In this document: positions 9,105 through 17,854 of the stretch, one piece after another
Numbering within the stretch: position 1 is the first letter of the stretch
How the letters are laid out: the number at the start of each line of letters is the position of its first letter
From: Maricaulis sp963975345
GTDB taxonomy: Bacteria > Pseudomonadota > Alphaproteobacteria > Caulobacterales > Maricaulaceae
Assembly (NCBI RefSeq): GCF_963975345.1
Contig: NZ_CAXBGE010000004.1
Span: forward strand, 212,679 to 276,678
Length of the DNA: 64,000 nucleotides
Reading direction: 5' to 3'
Program-made: the position numbers and the translations under genes
Notes under the pieces: generated by a model
Databases searched by the model: none
What the model saw: the letters and a program-made list of their open reading frames with translations, nothing else
What the model was told of the DNA's origin: nothing

Positions 9105-9809
9105 CTATAACGGCAGCGTCGGGCGGTCACAAGAGACGGCACGCCGCGAGGGGCGCCAACGCGTGAACAGGACACGCAAAAGCCAGAAGATGGAAATGAT
9201 CACCACGCTCAGTATCGGCGCAACCAGCAGCGCCGGTTGGCGGAAAAATTCGGGCAATATATTGTTGTTCCCGAGGAAAAAGATGGTGACGGCGATAAAC
9301 ATCGAAAAGCACATCCGCCAAAGATGCCGTGCGATGCGGTGCTTGCCGGAAACGCCGCCGCGCCGGACAACGGAAAAATCCAGTATTCCGAAAGCCAACG
9401 CCAGCACAGCCAGCACATAATAGGCCACGGGCGGCGGCACATCCTCGGGGGCTGCAAGGCTGGGAGGGGTGAAAAACCCACTGACCGCACAGCCCAGCGC
9501 GCAGGCGATAATCCCGCCCATCGCAATCTTTTCGAACAGGCCACTCGCCCCGTCCTTCCGCTTAGCGGCGACCCAACCTGTCGTGACCAGATAGAGGGCG
9601 AACATCGCCAGAAAGCCGGTAAACACGATCATCCGCGTGAAACTCAAATAGAGACCACTCAGGGATAGGGCGACCATGCATCCCAGGAAGAGATTTCCGG
9701 CAAAGCGGTGCAACAATAGACCCTTGCTGGACAAAAGTGCCAGTGTTCCGGCCAGCACAGTCACGGTGCCGGTGATCAAGTGGAGGAGGGCGATTTGAGG
9801 TATTTCCAT
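9105..9809 (-). CDS. Membrane protein, DUF2306-like
   Basis: A 234-residue integral membrane protein with six to seven hydrophobic helices. Conserved-looking His and Arg residues (LLHLITG, LLHRFAGNLFLG, KHRIARHLWRM) are arranged as in DUF2306 predicted membrane proteins. It has no signal peptide and starts directly with a helix (MEIPQIALLHL). Function unknown. It lies in a group of small leftward membrane genes without obvious co-translation. Confidence 0.5.
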   Translation of the reverse strand: MEIPQIALLHLITGTVTVLAGTLALLSSKGLLLHRFAGNLFLGCMVALSLSGLYLSFTRMIVFTGFLAMFALYLVTTGWVAAKRKDGASGLFEKIAMGGIIACALGCAVSGFFTPPSLAAPEDVPPPVAYYVLAVLALAFGILDFSVVRRGGVSGKHRIARHLWRMCFSMFIAVTIFFLGNNNILPEFFRQPALLVAPILSVVIISIFWLLRVLFTRWRPSRRAVSCDRPTLPL

Positions 9810-9887
9810 CGACGGGTTTCCCTTGCGCTCGTGGCGAGCGGCGCGTTGATTGAGAGCGTGTGAGTGTGGTGAGTGCCGAAGGGCGGG

Positions 9888-10568
9888 TCAGGCGCTGGCG
9901 GCGTGCGCAGATTGGGAGCGGCCAAGCAGCAACACACCGCCGACCCAGATGAACCAGACGATGAAGCCCAGTCCGAAAACGCTTCCCGCCTCCGCAAACG
10001 CCGGCAGGATGGTCATCAGGCCTGCAATGCCGATGATTCCGCCCAACGCGTTGAGCCCGCTCGGCAAGGACTTCGCCCACTGACCGGCGCAACTCACCAG
10101 CAAAATCCAGAGCCCGCCAACAATCTCATTGCCGCCGCCCAGGCCTTCCTGCACGGTGGCGAGGGTCTGCCAGATGGTCGCCGTCAGAGCTGAATCTGCA
10201 TGATGGAGGCTGATAACCGTGGCGAGCGCGACATTGGCCAGCATTCCGCTGGCCAAAAGCAGTCCGGCCCAGATAAGCGCAAAGGCGGTCGAGATTTGCG
10301 CGAGCGCCCCGTTCCCAGATTTGATCCGCTGATGCAGGGCGATGGCAAGGATGACCAGGCAGATCGCATTGGCCACATAAATGAACAAATTCCACACGCG
10401 CATCACGCTCTGGTTCTCGACCAGAAACAGCACATGCTGCGCCGGATCGATCAGGGCGCTGCCATAGCGGGCTGGGCCAAGGACGCTGAAGTAAAACCAA
10501 AAGCCTATCAAATAAGTGCCTGCCGCGAGGATGGCCGCCATGCCGCCAAGTTTTTGAAAATTGATCAT
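9888..10568 (-). CDS. Membrane protein, possibly DUF4386-like
   Basis: A 226-residue protein with six or so hydrophobic segments and short loops. The ATG at 10568 (MINFQKLGGMAA) is chosen because upstream in-frame sequence is hydrophilic, Arg-rich and lacks coding character. The pattern of helices (YLIGFWFYFSVL, NLFIYVANAICLVILA) resembles DUF4386 proteins. It is divergent from an AraC-type regulator gene 258 bp away, which could control it. Function unknown. Confidence 0.5.
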   Translation of the reverse strand: MINFQKLGGMAAILAAGTYLIGFWFYFSVLGPARYGSALIDPAQHVLFLVENQSVMRVWNLFIYVANAICLVILAIALHQRIKSGNGALAQISTAFALIWAGLLLASGMLANVALATVISLHHADSALTATIWQTLATVQEGLGGGNEIVGGLWILLVSCAGQWAKSLPSGLNALGGIIGIAGLMTILPAFAEAGSVFGLGFIVWFIWVGGVLLLGRSQSAHAASA

Positions 10569-10826
10569 GCTGGTAATTGTCCTGGTCAAACAATGTCCGG
10601 GGCCACCAAGGGCTGACCTCGTAAACGGGTGGGGTCGCGTTCGCCGGACAAGCCCGGCACGCCAACTGTGAAGTGCCGCTTTTTGACCGAGCGCAGTCCC
10701 GCTGTCGCCCGCGCCTATTGGCTGAGACATGGACACGGCCACGCCTGTCGGGCAGGACAGTCTGACAATTTCCGGATTTGGACCGCGGCCCCGCAGGCCA
10801 CCGACCTCGCCTATTGGAGAACCGGC

Positions 10827-11999
10827 TTGGAAGACAGCACGACATTGGCACTTGCGATGGCGACTTTGGGCCAGATCGCGTTATGCACCAGCATTCTGGC
10901 AACGCGCGTCGGGCAACGACCACTTTATTGGCCGCTGGCGACCTTCTTCATGGCCACGGCGATTATCAGCGCGGCACCGCTTGTACCCGTGTTCTGGCCC
11001 GCGCTGGAAACGCGCTATTTCGCGATCACCATTCCGGCCTATCTGCTATTGGGCCCGGCGCTCTATTTATATGTCGAGGGTTTGACCTCGGAACGGCCCT
11101 GGCGCCCGGATATTCGTGATTGGCGCCATTTGATCCCGTTTGGTCTCGGCTTGACCGCCGCCGTTTTGGCCAACATGCTTTCGGCGCAGGCGCGGCATCA
11201 GATTTTCATCGTCGGCGAGTTGAGTGACGGGCTCTATCCGACACTGGTGGTCAGCTTCATATTTGTGCTCGTGCTGGGGTGGGTGGTGCAATCGGGATAT
11301 TATCTGGTTCGCCTCATGCACCGCATCACAGCCTACCGCCGCCGGCTCAAAATGCTGTTTGCGAGCACCGACGATAGCGAACTGGGATGGATTGGCTGGC
11401 TGCTCCTGATCATCGGCATGAGCTGGCTTTTATCGGTTGTCAGTCTGATCACAGACAATTTCATCGGCCAGATGATCGCCGGGCCGCGGACCGCCGCGCT
11501 CATGTCGCTCATTCTCGTCTGGACACTGGCCGTCTGGGGTTTGCGGCAAAAGCCCGGTTTTGAGGGGCGGTACCTCGATGATCCGGTCGATTACAGTTCT
11601 GCCCCTGCACCCAATGCCGCGCCCGAGGCGAAATACACGCGTTCGGCATTGAGCCAGGAGCAGGCGGAACGGATCGCGGCCAAGATCGAGGCGGCGATGG
11701 TGCGCGATCAGCTTTATCTCGACCCAACGATCTCGCTGCCGGCCCTGGCGCGCCATATTGGGGCGCCGACCAACCACATTTCACAAACTCTCAACGAGAC
11801 GCTCGGCACCTGTTTTTTTGACTATATCAACGCTTGGCGAATCCGCGCCGCTGAACCGAAAATCGCCGCGGGCTCTGACACCATTCTCGATATTGCGATG
11901 GCGGTCGGTTTCAATGCGCGATCATCATTCTACAAAGCGTTCAAACGGGAAACCGGCCAAACACCCAGTGAATATCGAAACTCCAGGCAGAGCGCGTGA
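10827..11999 (+). CDS. Membrane-anchored AraC-family regulator
   Basis: A 390-residue protein: about six to seven hydrophobic helices over the first 240 residues, then a linker and a C-terminal AraC/XylS DNA-binding domain with two helix-turn-helix units (ALARHIGAPTNHISQTLNE; ILDIAMAVGFNARSSFYKAF). The TTG start at 10827 is preferred: it has a GGAGA motif six bases upstream and leads straight into the first membrane helix, whereas longer in-frame versions add Arg/His-rich non-hydrophobic sequence. Membrane-bound AraC regulators probably sense a membrane or external signal. It is divergent from the small membrane protein gene at 9888-10568, a likely target. Confidence 0.8.
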   Translation: MEDSTTLALAMATLGQIALCTSILATRVGQRPLYWPLATFFMATAIISAAPLVPVFWPALETRYFAITIPAYLLLGPALYLYVEGLTSERPWRPDIRDWRHLIPFGLGLTAAVLANMLSAQARHQIFIVGELSDGLYPTLVVSFIFVLVLGWVVQSGYYLVRLMHRITAYRRRLKMLFASTDDSELGWIGWLLLIIGMSWLLSVVSLITDNFIGQMIAGPRTAALMSLILVWTLAVWGLRQKPGFEGRYLDDPVDYSSAPAPNAAPEAKYTRSALSQEQAERIAAKIEAAMVRDQLYLDPTISLPALARHIGAPTNHISQTLNETLGTCFFDYINAWRIRAAEPKIAAGSDTILDIAMAVGFNARSSFYKAFKRETGQTPSEYRNSRQSA

Positions 12000-12010
12000 C
12001 TCGCAGGTTG

Positions 12011-12098
<88 letters not shown>

Positions 12099-12186
12099 GA
12101 TCGCCTCCAATAGCGGGCAAGGGGGGGGCAGCGCAATATGTGCGCAGCAGCGGCTTACCCTCCTTTCACTTTTACGCGATAGTCTG

Positions 12187-13128
12187 GTGGTGAATTTGGG
12201 TTGGCCGAGCCTGGTAGGTCCCGTTTTGCGTCATTCTGTCCTTGCCAGCGCGCTGGCCTTTGTTCTTCTGGCGGGCTGCGCCTCGACACCGACGCCGGCG
12301 CGCCCGTTTTCGCGGGCCACGACACCTCTGCCTGCAGCGACATCGGTGGCGCCGGCGCAATTGGCGACCCGCGTCGATACCTCTGTCCTGATCGCCAGCG
12401 ATACCGATCATCAAAAGGTCGGCAGCCCCTACACGGTCGGCGGACAACGTTTTGTCCCGCAACGCGACGATCATTATGACGTGGTTGGCATCGCATCCTG
12501 GTATGGCCCGACTTTTCATGGGCGGTTGACCGCCAATGGCGAGATCTTTGATCAAAATACGATGACAGCAGCACACACCACACTGCCAATCCCGTCGATT
12601 GTTGAAGTCACCAATCTGGAAAATGGCCGCCAGGTGGTGGTGCGCGTCAATGATCGCGGCCCGTTTGTCGATGACCGGCTGATCGACCTCAGCCGCGCTG
12701 CTGCTGACCAGCTGGGTTATCGCAGCAATGGTCTGGCGCGGGTGAGGGTGCGTTACCTCGGCCCGGCCTATCCGCGGGCACAGCCGCCTGATCCCGGTTA
12801 TCAGCTGGCCGATATTGGCGGTCCCGATACGGTACCCGCGTTGGAGGATGTCGCGCGCGATGCGCCGCTTTCTCCGGCCTGGGTGCAGCCCTCGGCCGAC
12901 GGGCTGACGGTGCAAGCGGGCGCATTCGCCGATCTGCACAATGCCAATCGGCTTGCCAGTCGCATATCCGGTGCCGGCGATGTCCGGGTCGAGGCCGTCG
13001 AAATCGGAGGGCAGACGCTCTACCGGGTCCTCGTCGGGCGCTGGCCTGATCGCTCCAGCGCCAATGCGGCCCGCAGCCGTCTGGCCAGCTATGGCATCCG
13101 AGATGCCCGTATCGTTGCGCTGGATTAA
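12187..13128 (+). CDS. rlpA: RlpA-like lytic transglycosylase lipoprotein with SPOR domain
   Basis: An envelope lipoprotein of the RlpA family that cleaves denuded peptidoglycan glycans during division. A lipobox (LLAGC) follows a short hydrophobic signal. The double-psi beta-barrel core shows GIASWYG, FHGRLTANGE and VRVNDRGPFV, including the catalytic-type Asp. The C-terminal 70 residues form a SPOR domain (LTVQAGAF..NA..LA), which binds denuded septal peptidoglycan. The start is uncertain: GTG at 12187 or 12190 and TTG at 12226 are all in frame before the signal, and none has a strong ribosome site. Longer in-frame reading would run through the tRNA. Confidence 0.85.
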   Translation: MVNLGWPSLVGPVLRHSVLASALAFVLLAGCASTPTPARPFSRATTPLPAATSVAPAQLATRVDTSVLIASDTDHQKVGSPYTVGGQRFVPQRDDHYDVVGIASWYGPTFHGRLTANGEIFDQNTMTAAHTTLPIPSIVEVTNLENGRQVVVRVNDRGPFVDDRLIDLSRAAADQLGYRSNGLARVRVRYLGPAYPRAQPPDPGYQLADIGGPDTVPALEDVARDAPLSPAWVQPSADGLTVQAGAFADLHNANRLASRISGAGDVRVEAVEIGGQTLYRVLVGRWPDRSSANAARSRLASYGIRDARIVALD

Positions 13129-13260
13129 GCCCGATTTTCGCTATGCACTGAGATTGTCTGTGGCTTGAGCGCGCCTGAGTGCTGGACGTCACACTCTTGC
13201 CGCGCTTGTATGGCGTCTTCGTCACGGTAACTTCCCGATTCCCGACAGGAGCGTATCGAC

Positions 13261-14430
13261 GTGCGCGCACTCATTTCGAATTTCAGCCTTATCGCCACCT
13301 TCATCGCCGCGCTCGTGCTGGCGCCGATCGGGGCCCACGCCCAGGACAGCTACGAGACCGAGGCCACCCATGCGGTGATCATGGATTTTGCCACCGGGCA
13401 GGTCCTGTTTGCCAAGGATGCCGAGACGCCAATGGCGCCCTCCTCGATGAGCAAGATGATGACCGTGCTGATGGTGCTCGAAGCGCTTGATGCTGGCACG
13501 CTGTCGCTCGACGACGAATTGCCGGTCTCTGAATATGCTTGGCGCACGGGCGGTGCCGCCTCGGGCTCCTCGACCATGTTTCTGGAACTCAATAGCCATG
13601 CCAGCGTCGAAGATCTGTTGCGCGGTGTGATTATCCAGTCCGGCGGCGATGCCTGCATCGTGCTGGCCGAAGCGCTGTCAGGCAGCGAAGCGGCCTTTGC
13701 CGATGCGATGACGGCGCGGGCGCATGAGCTGGGCCTGTCCAGTGCACATTTCGCCAATGCGACCGGTTGGCCCGACCCGGACCACATGATCAGCGCCCTC
13801 GATCTGGCGCGGCTGGCGCGGATCCTGATCCGTGATCACCCGCAATATTACGATATCTGGGCCGAGCGCGAATTCACCTATAACGGCATCCGCCAGTATA
13901 ATCGCAACCCGCTCTTGGGCACATTCGCTGGCGCCGACGGATTGAAAACCGGCCACACTGAAGATGCTGGCTATGGCCTTGTTGGCACCGCTGTGCGCGA
14001 CGGGCAACGCCGCATCATCGTCTTCAACGGCATGACCTCCATTCGCGGTCGCAGCAGCGAAGCAGAACGCATGATGCGCGCCGCCATGTCTGACTTTGCG
14101 GTCTATGATCTGTTCGCTGCCGGCGCTTCGGTCGACCAGCGCGCGGCTGTATTTATGGGCGAAAGCGACGATGTTGGCCTGCAGGTTGGCGAGGCCGTAC
14201 AGGTGGCGTTGCAACGTCGTGCCCGCCGCAATCTGACGGTCAGCGTCGTCTATGACGGACCGCTGATGGCGCCGATCGAGGCGGGCCAGGAAATTGGCCA
14301 TCTCGTTGTTGAAGCGCCGGGCTATGAGGCGCAAAACTTCCCGCTCTTTGCCTCGGAAAGCGTCGCCCGCAAGGGCATGATGGGCCGTATCGGCGCTGCA
14401 CTGGCCCATATGATCCGTGGCGGCAATTAG
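13261..14430 (+). CDS. D-alanyl-D-alanine carboxypeptidase (PBP5/6 class)
   Basis: A periplasmic penicillin-binding protein that trims the terminal D-Ala of peptidoglycan stem peptides. A signal peptide ends near AHAQ. The SxxK nucleophile motif is S62-M-S-K65 and the KTG triad is at 229-231. The middle SxN motif appears as SGG at 127-129, so the usual Asn is Gly. The C-terminal beta domain (about 290-370) and amphipathic tail match PBP5-type enzymes. The start is a GTG with an AGGAG-like site. It is the first gene of an operon with tmk, holB, tatD and an MBL hydrolase. Confidence 0.9.
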   Translation: MRALISNFSLIATFIAALVLAPIGAHAQDSYETEATHAVIMDFATGQVLFAKDAETPMAPSSMSKMMTVLMVLEALDAGTLSLDDELPVSEYAWRTGGAASGSSTMFLELNSHASVEDLLRGVIIQSGGDACIVLAEALSGSEAAFADAMTARAHELGLSSAHFANATGWPDPDHMISALDLARLARILIRDHPQYYDIWAEREFTYNGIRQYNRNPLLGTFAGADGLKTGHTEDAGYGLVGTAVRDGQRRIIVFNGMTSIRGRSSEAERMMRAAMSDFAVYDLFAAGASVDQRAAVFMGESDDVGLQVGEAVQVALQRRARRNLTVSVVYDGPLMAPIEAGQEIGHLVVEAPGYEAQNFPLFASESVARKGMMGRIGAALAHMIRGGN

Positions 14431-14431
14431 T

Positions 14432-15067
14432 ATGCGCGGACGATTCATCACCCTGGAAGGCGGAGAGGGTGCCGGTAAAACGACATTGATCAAGGCGCTG
14501 ACCGAAAAATTGCGCTCATCCGGCCTCGACGTCGTCGTGACCCGCGAACCGGGCGGAACGCCCGGCGCGGAAATATTGCGCGAAATTCTGCTGACCGGTA
14601 CGACTGATCGCTGGTCGCCGATGACGGAAGCCCTTTTGATGTATGCGGCGCGAGTCGACCATGTCGAACGGCTGATCGCGCCGGCACTGCAGCGCGGCAC
14701 CTGGGTTTTGTCCGACCGTTTTGCCGATTCCACCACTGCCTATCAGGGCGCAGCCGGCGGCGTGCCGATCGAGCGGATCAAGCTGCTGCATCAAGCGGCG
14801 CTCGGTAATTTCAAGCCCGATCTGACGCTGATCCTCGACGTCAATCCGCAGATCGGGATTGAACGGACGATTGCCCGCGGTGAGGATGCGACCCGGTTCG
14901 AACGTTTCGACCCCGGCTTTCACGGCCGTCTGCGCCGCGCCTTTCTCGATCTCGCCGATGACGATCCGGAACGCTGCGTGGTCATTGATGGTAGCGAGAC
15001 GGCTGAAAACGTGTTCCGCCGCGCTGTCGATCTGATTGATACGCATCTGGAAGCAGGCTTGCAGTGA
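14432..15067 (+). CDS. tmk: Thymidylate kinase
   Basis: Phosphorylates dTMP to dTDP for DNA synthesis. The P-loop (GGEGAGKTT) lies at the N-terminus, with the DR motif (LSDRFADST) and a lid region in the middle. The length of 211 residues is normal. The ATG at 14432 directly precedes MRGRFITLEGG; an earlier in-frame ATG at 14417 would overlap the carboxypeptidase gene. The stop overlaps the GTG start of holB, a classic alphaproteobacterial pairing. Confidence 0.96.
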   Translation: MRGRFITLEGGEGAGKTTLIKALTEKLRSSGLDVVVTREPGGTPGAEILREILLTGTTDRWSPMTEALLMYAARVDHVERLIAPALQRGTWVLSDRFADSTTAYQGAAGGVPIERIKLLHQAALGNFKPDLTLILDVNPQIGIERTIARGEDATRFERFDPGFHGRLRRAFLDLADDDPERCVVIDGSETAENVFRRAVDLIDTHLEAGLQ

Positions 15068-16110
15068 GCACCGACCCCGATCTCGGTTCCGACGTACAGC
15101 CCGGCTGCCTCGCGCCGCGCCAAAATTATGACCTGTTCGGGCATGAGGCGGCCGAGACCGACCTTGCCACCGCGCTCGCCAGCGGCCGCATGCACCATGC
15201 CTGGCTTATCACCGGTCCGCGCGGCGTCGGCAAGGCAACATTCGCCTGGCGCGCGGTGCGGCGTGTTCTGGGCGCCTCGGCGGCCCCGCAATTCGGTGCG
15301 CTCGGCGCCAGCCCTGCCGATCCGGTCTGCCAATTGATCGAAGCGAATGCCTGTGCGGATCTGCTTTTGCTGCGCCGGCCATGGGACGACAAGCGCAAGC
15401 GCTGGCGTGGTGAAATCACCGTCGAGGAATCCCGCAAGGCGCCGCATTTCTTCGAGAAGAGCGCCCATGCCAATGGTGGGTGGCGCGTCTGCCTGGTCGA
15501 TAGCGTCGATGAAATGAACCGCAATGCCGTCAACGCCTTGCTCAAAACGCTTGAAGAGCCGCCACAAAGGGGCGTGATTCTGCTCGTCGCCCATTCGCCC
15601 GGTCGCTTGCCCGCGACGATCCGGTCGCGCTGTCGCACGCTGGTGCTACGGCCGCCAGAGGTCGAGGCGACCGCTGCCTGGCTGGTCGAACAGGGTGCTG
15701 CCAATGATCTGCCGACGGCGATGGCCGCCTCGCGCCTGGCCGGCGGTGCGCCCGGACGGGCCTTGGCTCTGTGCGCTTCAGGCGGCGTCGAGCTGGCGAG
15801 CCAGGTGGATGCGATTGTCGCGCGCGGCGCTGCCGCCAGTGACAGTGATGTCCGAGCCCTGGCTGAACGCGTGTCCCGCAAGGGCAGCGAGGGCCTTCGC
15901 TCGGTCTTCTACACGGCTCTGTCGAATGCGATCCACGCCGCCGCCCGCGCTCAAGCGGAAAACCAGGTTGATCCAATGCCTTGGCTGAAGGCTTGGCGCG
16001 AGGTCAATACGCTGGCCGGTGAGGCCGACGGCCTTTATCTCGACCCGAAACAAACCGCGCTGGCCGCGTTGGGCTATGCCCGCGACGCCGCGCGCCAACA
16101 AAGCGTTTGA
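15064..16110 (+). CDS. holB: DNA polymerase III subunit delta'
   Basis: A clamp-loader subunit, AAA+ fold. It shows a P-loop-like segment (ITGPRGVGKATFAWR), a Walker B-equivalent region (VDSVDEMNRNAVNALLKTLEEPP) and a sensor-1-like SRCRTL. The helical C-terminal domain is about 150 residues. It starts with GTG overlapping the tmk stop (GTGA), as in many bacteria. It lacks an obvious zinc-binding Cys quartet. The 348-residue length is standard for the family. Confidence 0.93.
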   Translation: MSTDPDLGSDVQPGCLAPRQNYDLFGHEAAETDLATALASGRMHHAWLITGPRGVGKATFAWRAVRRVLGASAAPQFGALGASPADPVCQLIEANACADLLLLRRPWDDKRKRWRGEITVEESRKAPHFFEKSAHANGGWRVCLVDSVDEMNRNAVNALLKTLEEPPQRGVILLVAHSPGRLPATIRSRCRTLVLRPPEVEATAAWLVEQGAANDLPTAMAASRLAGGAPGRALALCASGGVELASQVDAIVARGAAASDSDVRALAERVSRKGSEGLRSVFYTALSNAIHAAARAQAENQVDPMPWLKAWREVNTLAGEADGLYLDPKQTALAALGYARDAARQQSV

Positions 16111-16118
16111 GCCTGACC

Positions 16119-16901
16119 ATGCTTGTCGACAGCCACGTCAATCTGCACGGCGAACACTTCGCCGATGATCTCGATGCGGTGATCGAGCGTGCCCGCGCCG
16201 CCGGTGTCGCACGCATGGTAACAATTTGCTGCCAATTAGCTGATTTCCCTGCAGTTTCAGCCATTTCTGAGCGCTATGATGATATCTGGTGCTCGGTCGG
16301 CGCCCATCCGCATCACGCCAAGGATAGGCCCGATATCACCAGCGACGAATTGCTCGAAATGGCGCGCCATCCAAAAGTCGTTGGAATCGGGGAAACGGGG
16401 CTGGATTTTCACTATAATTACAGCGGGCGCGAGGATCAGTTCGCCAGTCTGTCCGCCCATATCGAAGCGGCGCGGCTCAGTGGTTTGCCGCTGATCCTGC
16501 ACTGCCGCGAGGCCGATGAAGCGATGGCGGATTTGCTCGAGGATGAAATGGGGAAGGGGGCCTTCAAGGCCCTGCTGCACTGCTATACCGGCGGCGCGAT
16601 GCTGGCCCGGCGCGCGGCCAAGCTGGGCTGCTGGTTTGCCGCGTCCGGCATTATCACCTTCAGGAAAGCCGATGATGTCCGCGCCGTGTTTCGCGATGAA
16701 GTGCCCGACGACAAGGTGATTATCGAGACCGATTGCCCCTATCTCGCGCCGATGCCGCATCGCGGTCAGCGCTGCGAGCCCAGCTTTCTGCCCGCCGTCG
16801 CCGCTGGGCTCGCCACAGTCAAAGGCTGGAGCGAGGCGGAGTGCGCGACGCGGACAACGAATAATTTCTTCGATCTGTTTGACCGGGTGCCGCGGCCATG
16901 A
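16119..16901 (+). CDS. tatD: TatD-family metal-dependent hydrolase
   Basis: A TIM-barrel hydrolase of the TatD/YcfH group, associated with DNA 3'-end processing. Recognisable motifs are GIGETGLDFHY, LILHCREADE, LLHCYTGG and ETDCPYLAP. The first metal site, usually D-S-H-x-H-L, reads DSHVNL (residues 4-9), so the second His is Asn. The ATG at 16119 fits the family start; a TTG at 16107 overlapping the holB stop is also in frame. Its stop overlaps the next start (ATGA). metG, commonly found between holB and tatD in relatives, is not here. Confidence 0.9.
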   Translation: MLVDSHVNLHGEHFADDLDAVIERARAAGVARMVTICCQLADFPAVSAISERYDDIWCSVGAHPHHAKDRPDITSDELLEMARHPKVVGIGETGLDFHYNYSGREDQFASLSAHIEAARLSGLPLILHCREADEAMADLLEDEMGKGAFKALLHCYTGGAMLARRAAKLGCWFAASGIITFRKADDVRAVFRDEVPDDKVIIETDCPYLAPMPHRGQRCEPSFLPAVAAGLATVKGWSEAECATRTTNNFFDLFDRVPRP

Positions 16902-17752
16902 ACGGTGTCACGCGTTTGACGATCCTGGGCTGTGGATCCTCCGGCGGCGTGCCGCGTTCCAATGGCGATTGGGGCATGTGCGATCCTGCCAATCCGAAGA
17001 ACCGCCGTCGGCGCTGTTCGGCCCTGATCGAACAAGCCGCCGATCTCGCGGCGCTGGAGGCCGGGCAGGCTGTGACCCGCGTGGTGATCGATACCTCGCC
17101 GGATTTCCGCGAACAAATGCTCAGCGCCAAGGTTCCGCGCCTTGATGCCGTGCTGATCACCCATGATCACGCCGACCAGACCCACGGCATCGATGATTTG
17201 CGCGCCTTTGCTCTGTTGCAGCGCCAGCGCATGCCGGTCTGGATGGACGCCGCGACGGCAAAAACGCTGACCAACCGCTTCAGCTATGCCTTCAAGGCGC
17301 GGCCGGGATCGCCTTATCCCGCCATTCTCGATCAGCACGCCATGCCGGATTTCGGGACGGAGCTGGTGATTGATGGCGCCGGCGGTCCGATTGGCATTAT
17401 TCCATTTGACCAGGAACACGGCTCGATCCGCTCGGTTGGCTTTCGGGTCGGCGCGCTGGCGTATTCCGCTGACATCAGCGCATTGCCGCAGGCCAGCGCC
17501 GATGTGCTCAAGAATGTCGGCTGCTGGGTGGTTGATGCCTTGCGTGAGGAACCGCATCCGACGCACTTCGGTGTCCCTGACGCCTTGCGCGAGATCGAGC
17601 GCGTAGGCGCTAAAGCCGCCGTGCTGACCAATTTGCACATTACGCTCGATCACGACGCTCTGAGCACGCGTCTGCCGGCTACAGTCAGCTGCGCCCATGA
17701 TGGAATGCGGATTTTAGCCGTCGGGGATGAAATTCGCTTTGAGGGCGGTTGA
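16898..17752 (+). CDS. MBL-fold metallohydrolase, PhnP-like
   Basis: A metallo-beta-lactamase-fold hydrolase of 284 residues. It carries the zinc motif THDHADQTHG (HxHxDH), an N-terminal GCGSSGGVPR motif typical of the PhnP/YcbX-adjacent branch, and later His/Asp ligands. In many alphaproteobacteria this gene follows tatD directly, as here, with a 4-base overlap. The substrate is probably a cyclic phosphodiester or nucleotide, from family knowledge; not demonstrated. Confidence 0.88.
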   Translation: MNGVTRLTILGCGSSGGVPRSNGDWGMCDPANPKNRRRRCSALIEQAADLAALEAGQAVTRVVIDTSPDFREQMLSAKVPRLDAVLITHDHADQTHGIDDLRAFALLQRQRMPVWMDAATAKTLTNRFSYAFKARPGSPYPAILDQHAMPDFGTELVIDGAGGPIGIIPFDQEHGSIRSVGFRVGALAYSADISALPQASADVLKNVGCWVVDALREEPHPTHFGVPDALREIERVGAKAAVLTNLHITLDHDALSTRLPATVSCAHDGMRILAVGDEIRFEGG

Positions 17753-17854
17753 ACGCGGATTGCCGTGATTTCACGAGATTACTGATCCCGTATTTCTCAT
17801 AATATTTATTATGCGCCATATTGATATCCAAAAACCGACCAATCCGTCTCAGCC

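Noticed and set aside
8296..9420. 374-codon plus-strand open frame antisense to the metallopeptidase gene
   Set aside because: No homology-like motifs and no ribosome site; the opposite strand has an intact signal peptide, PPC repeats and zinc motif.
17797..17815. AT-rich CATAATA/TATTATG palindrome between convergent genes
   Set aside because: A weak AT-only stem without a U-tract; not enough to call a terminator or operator.
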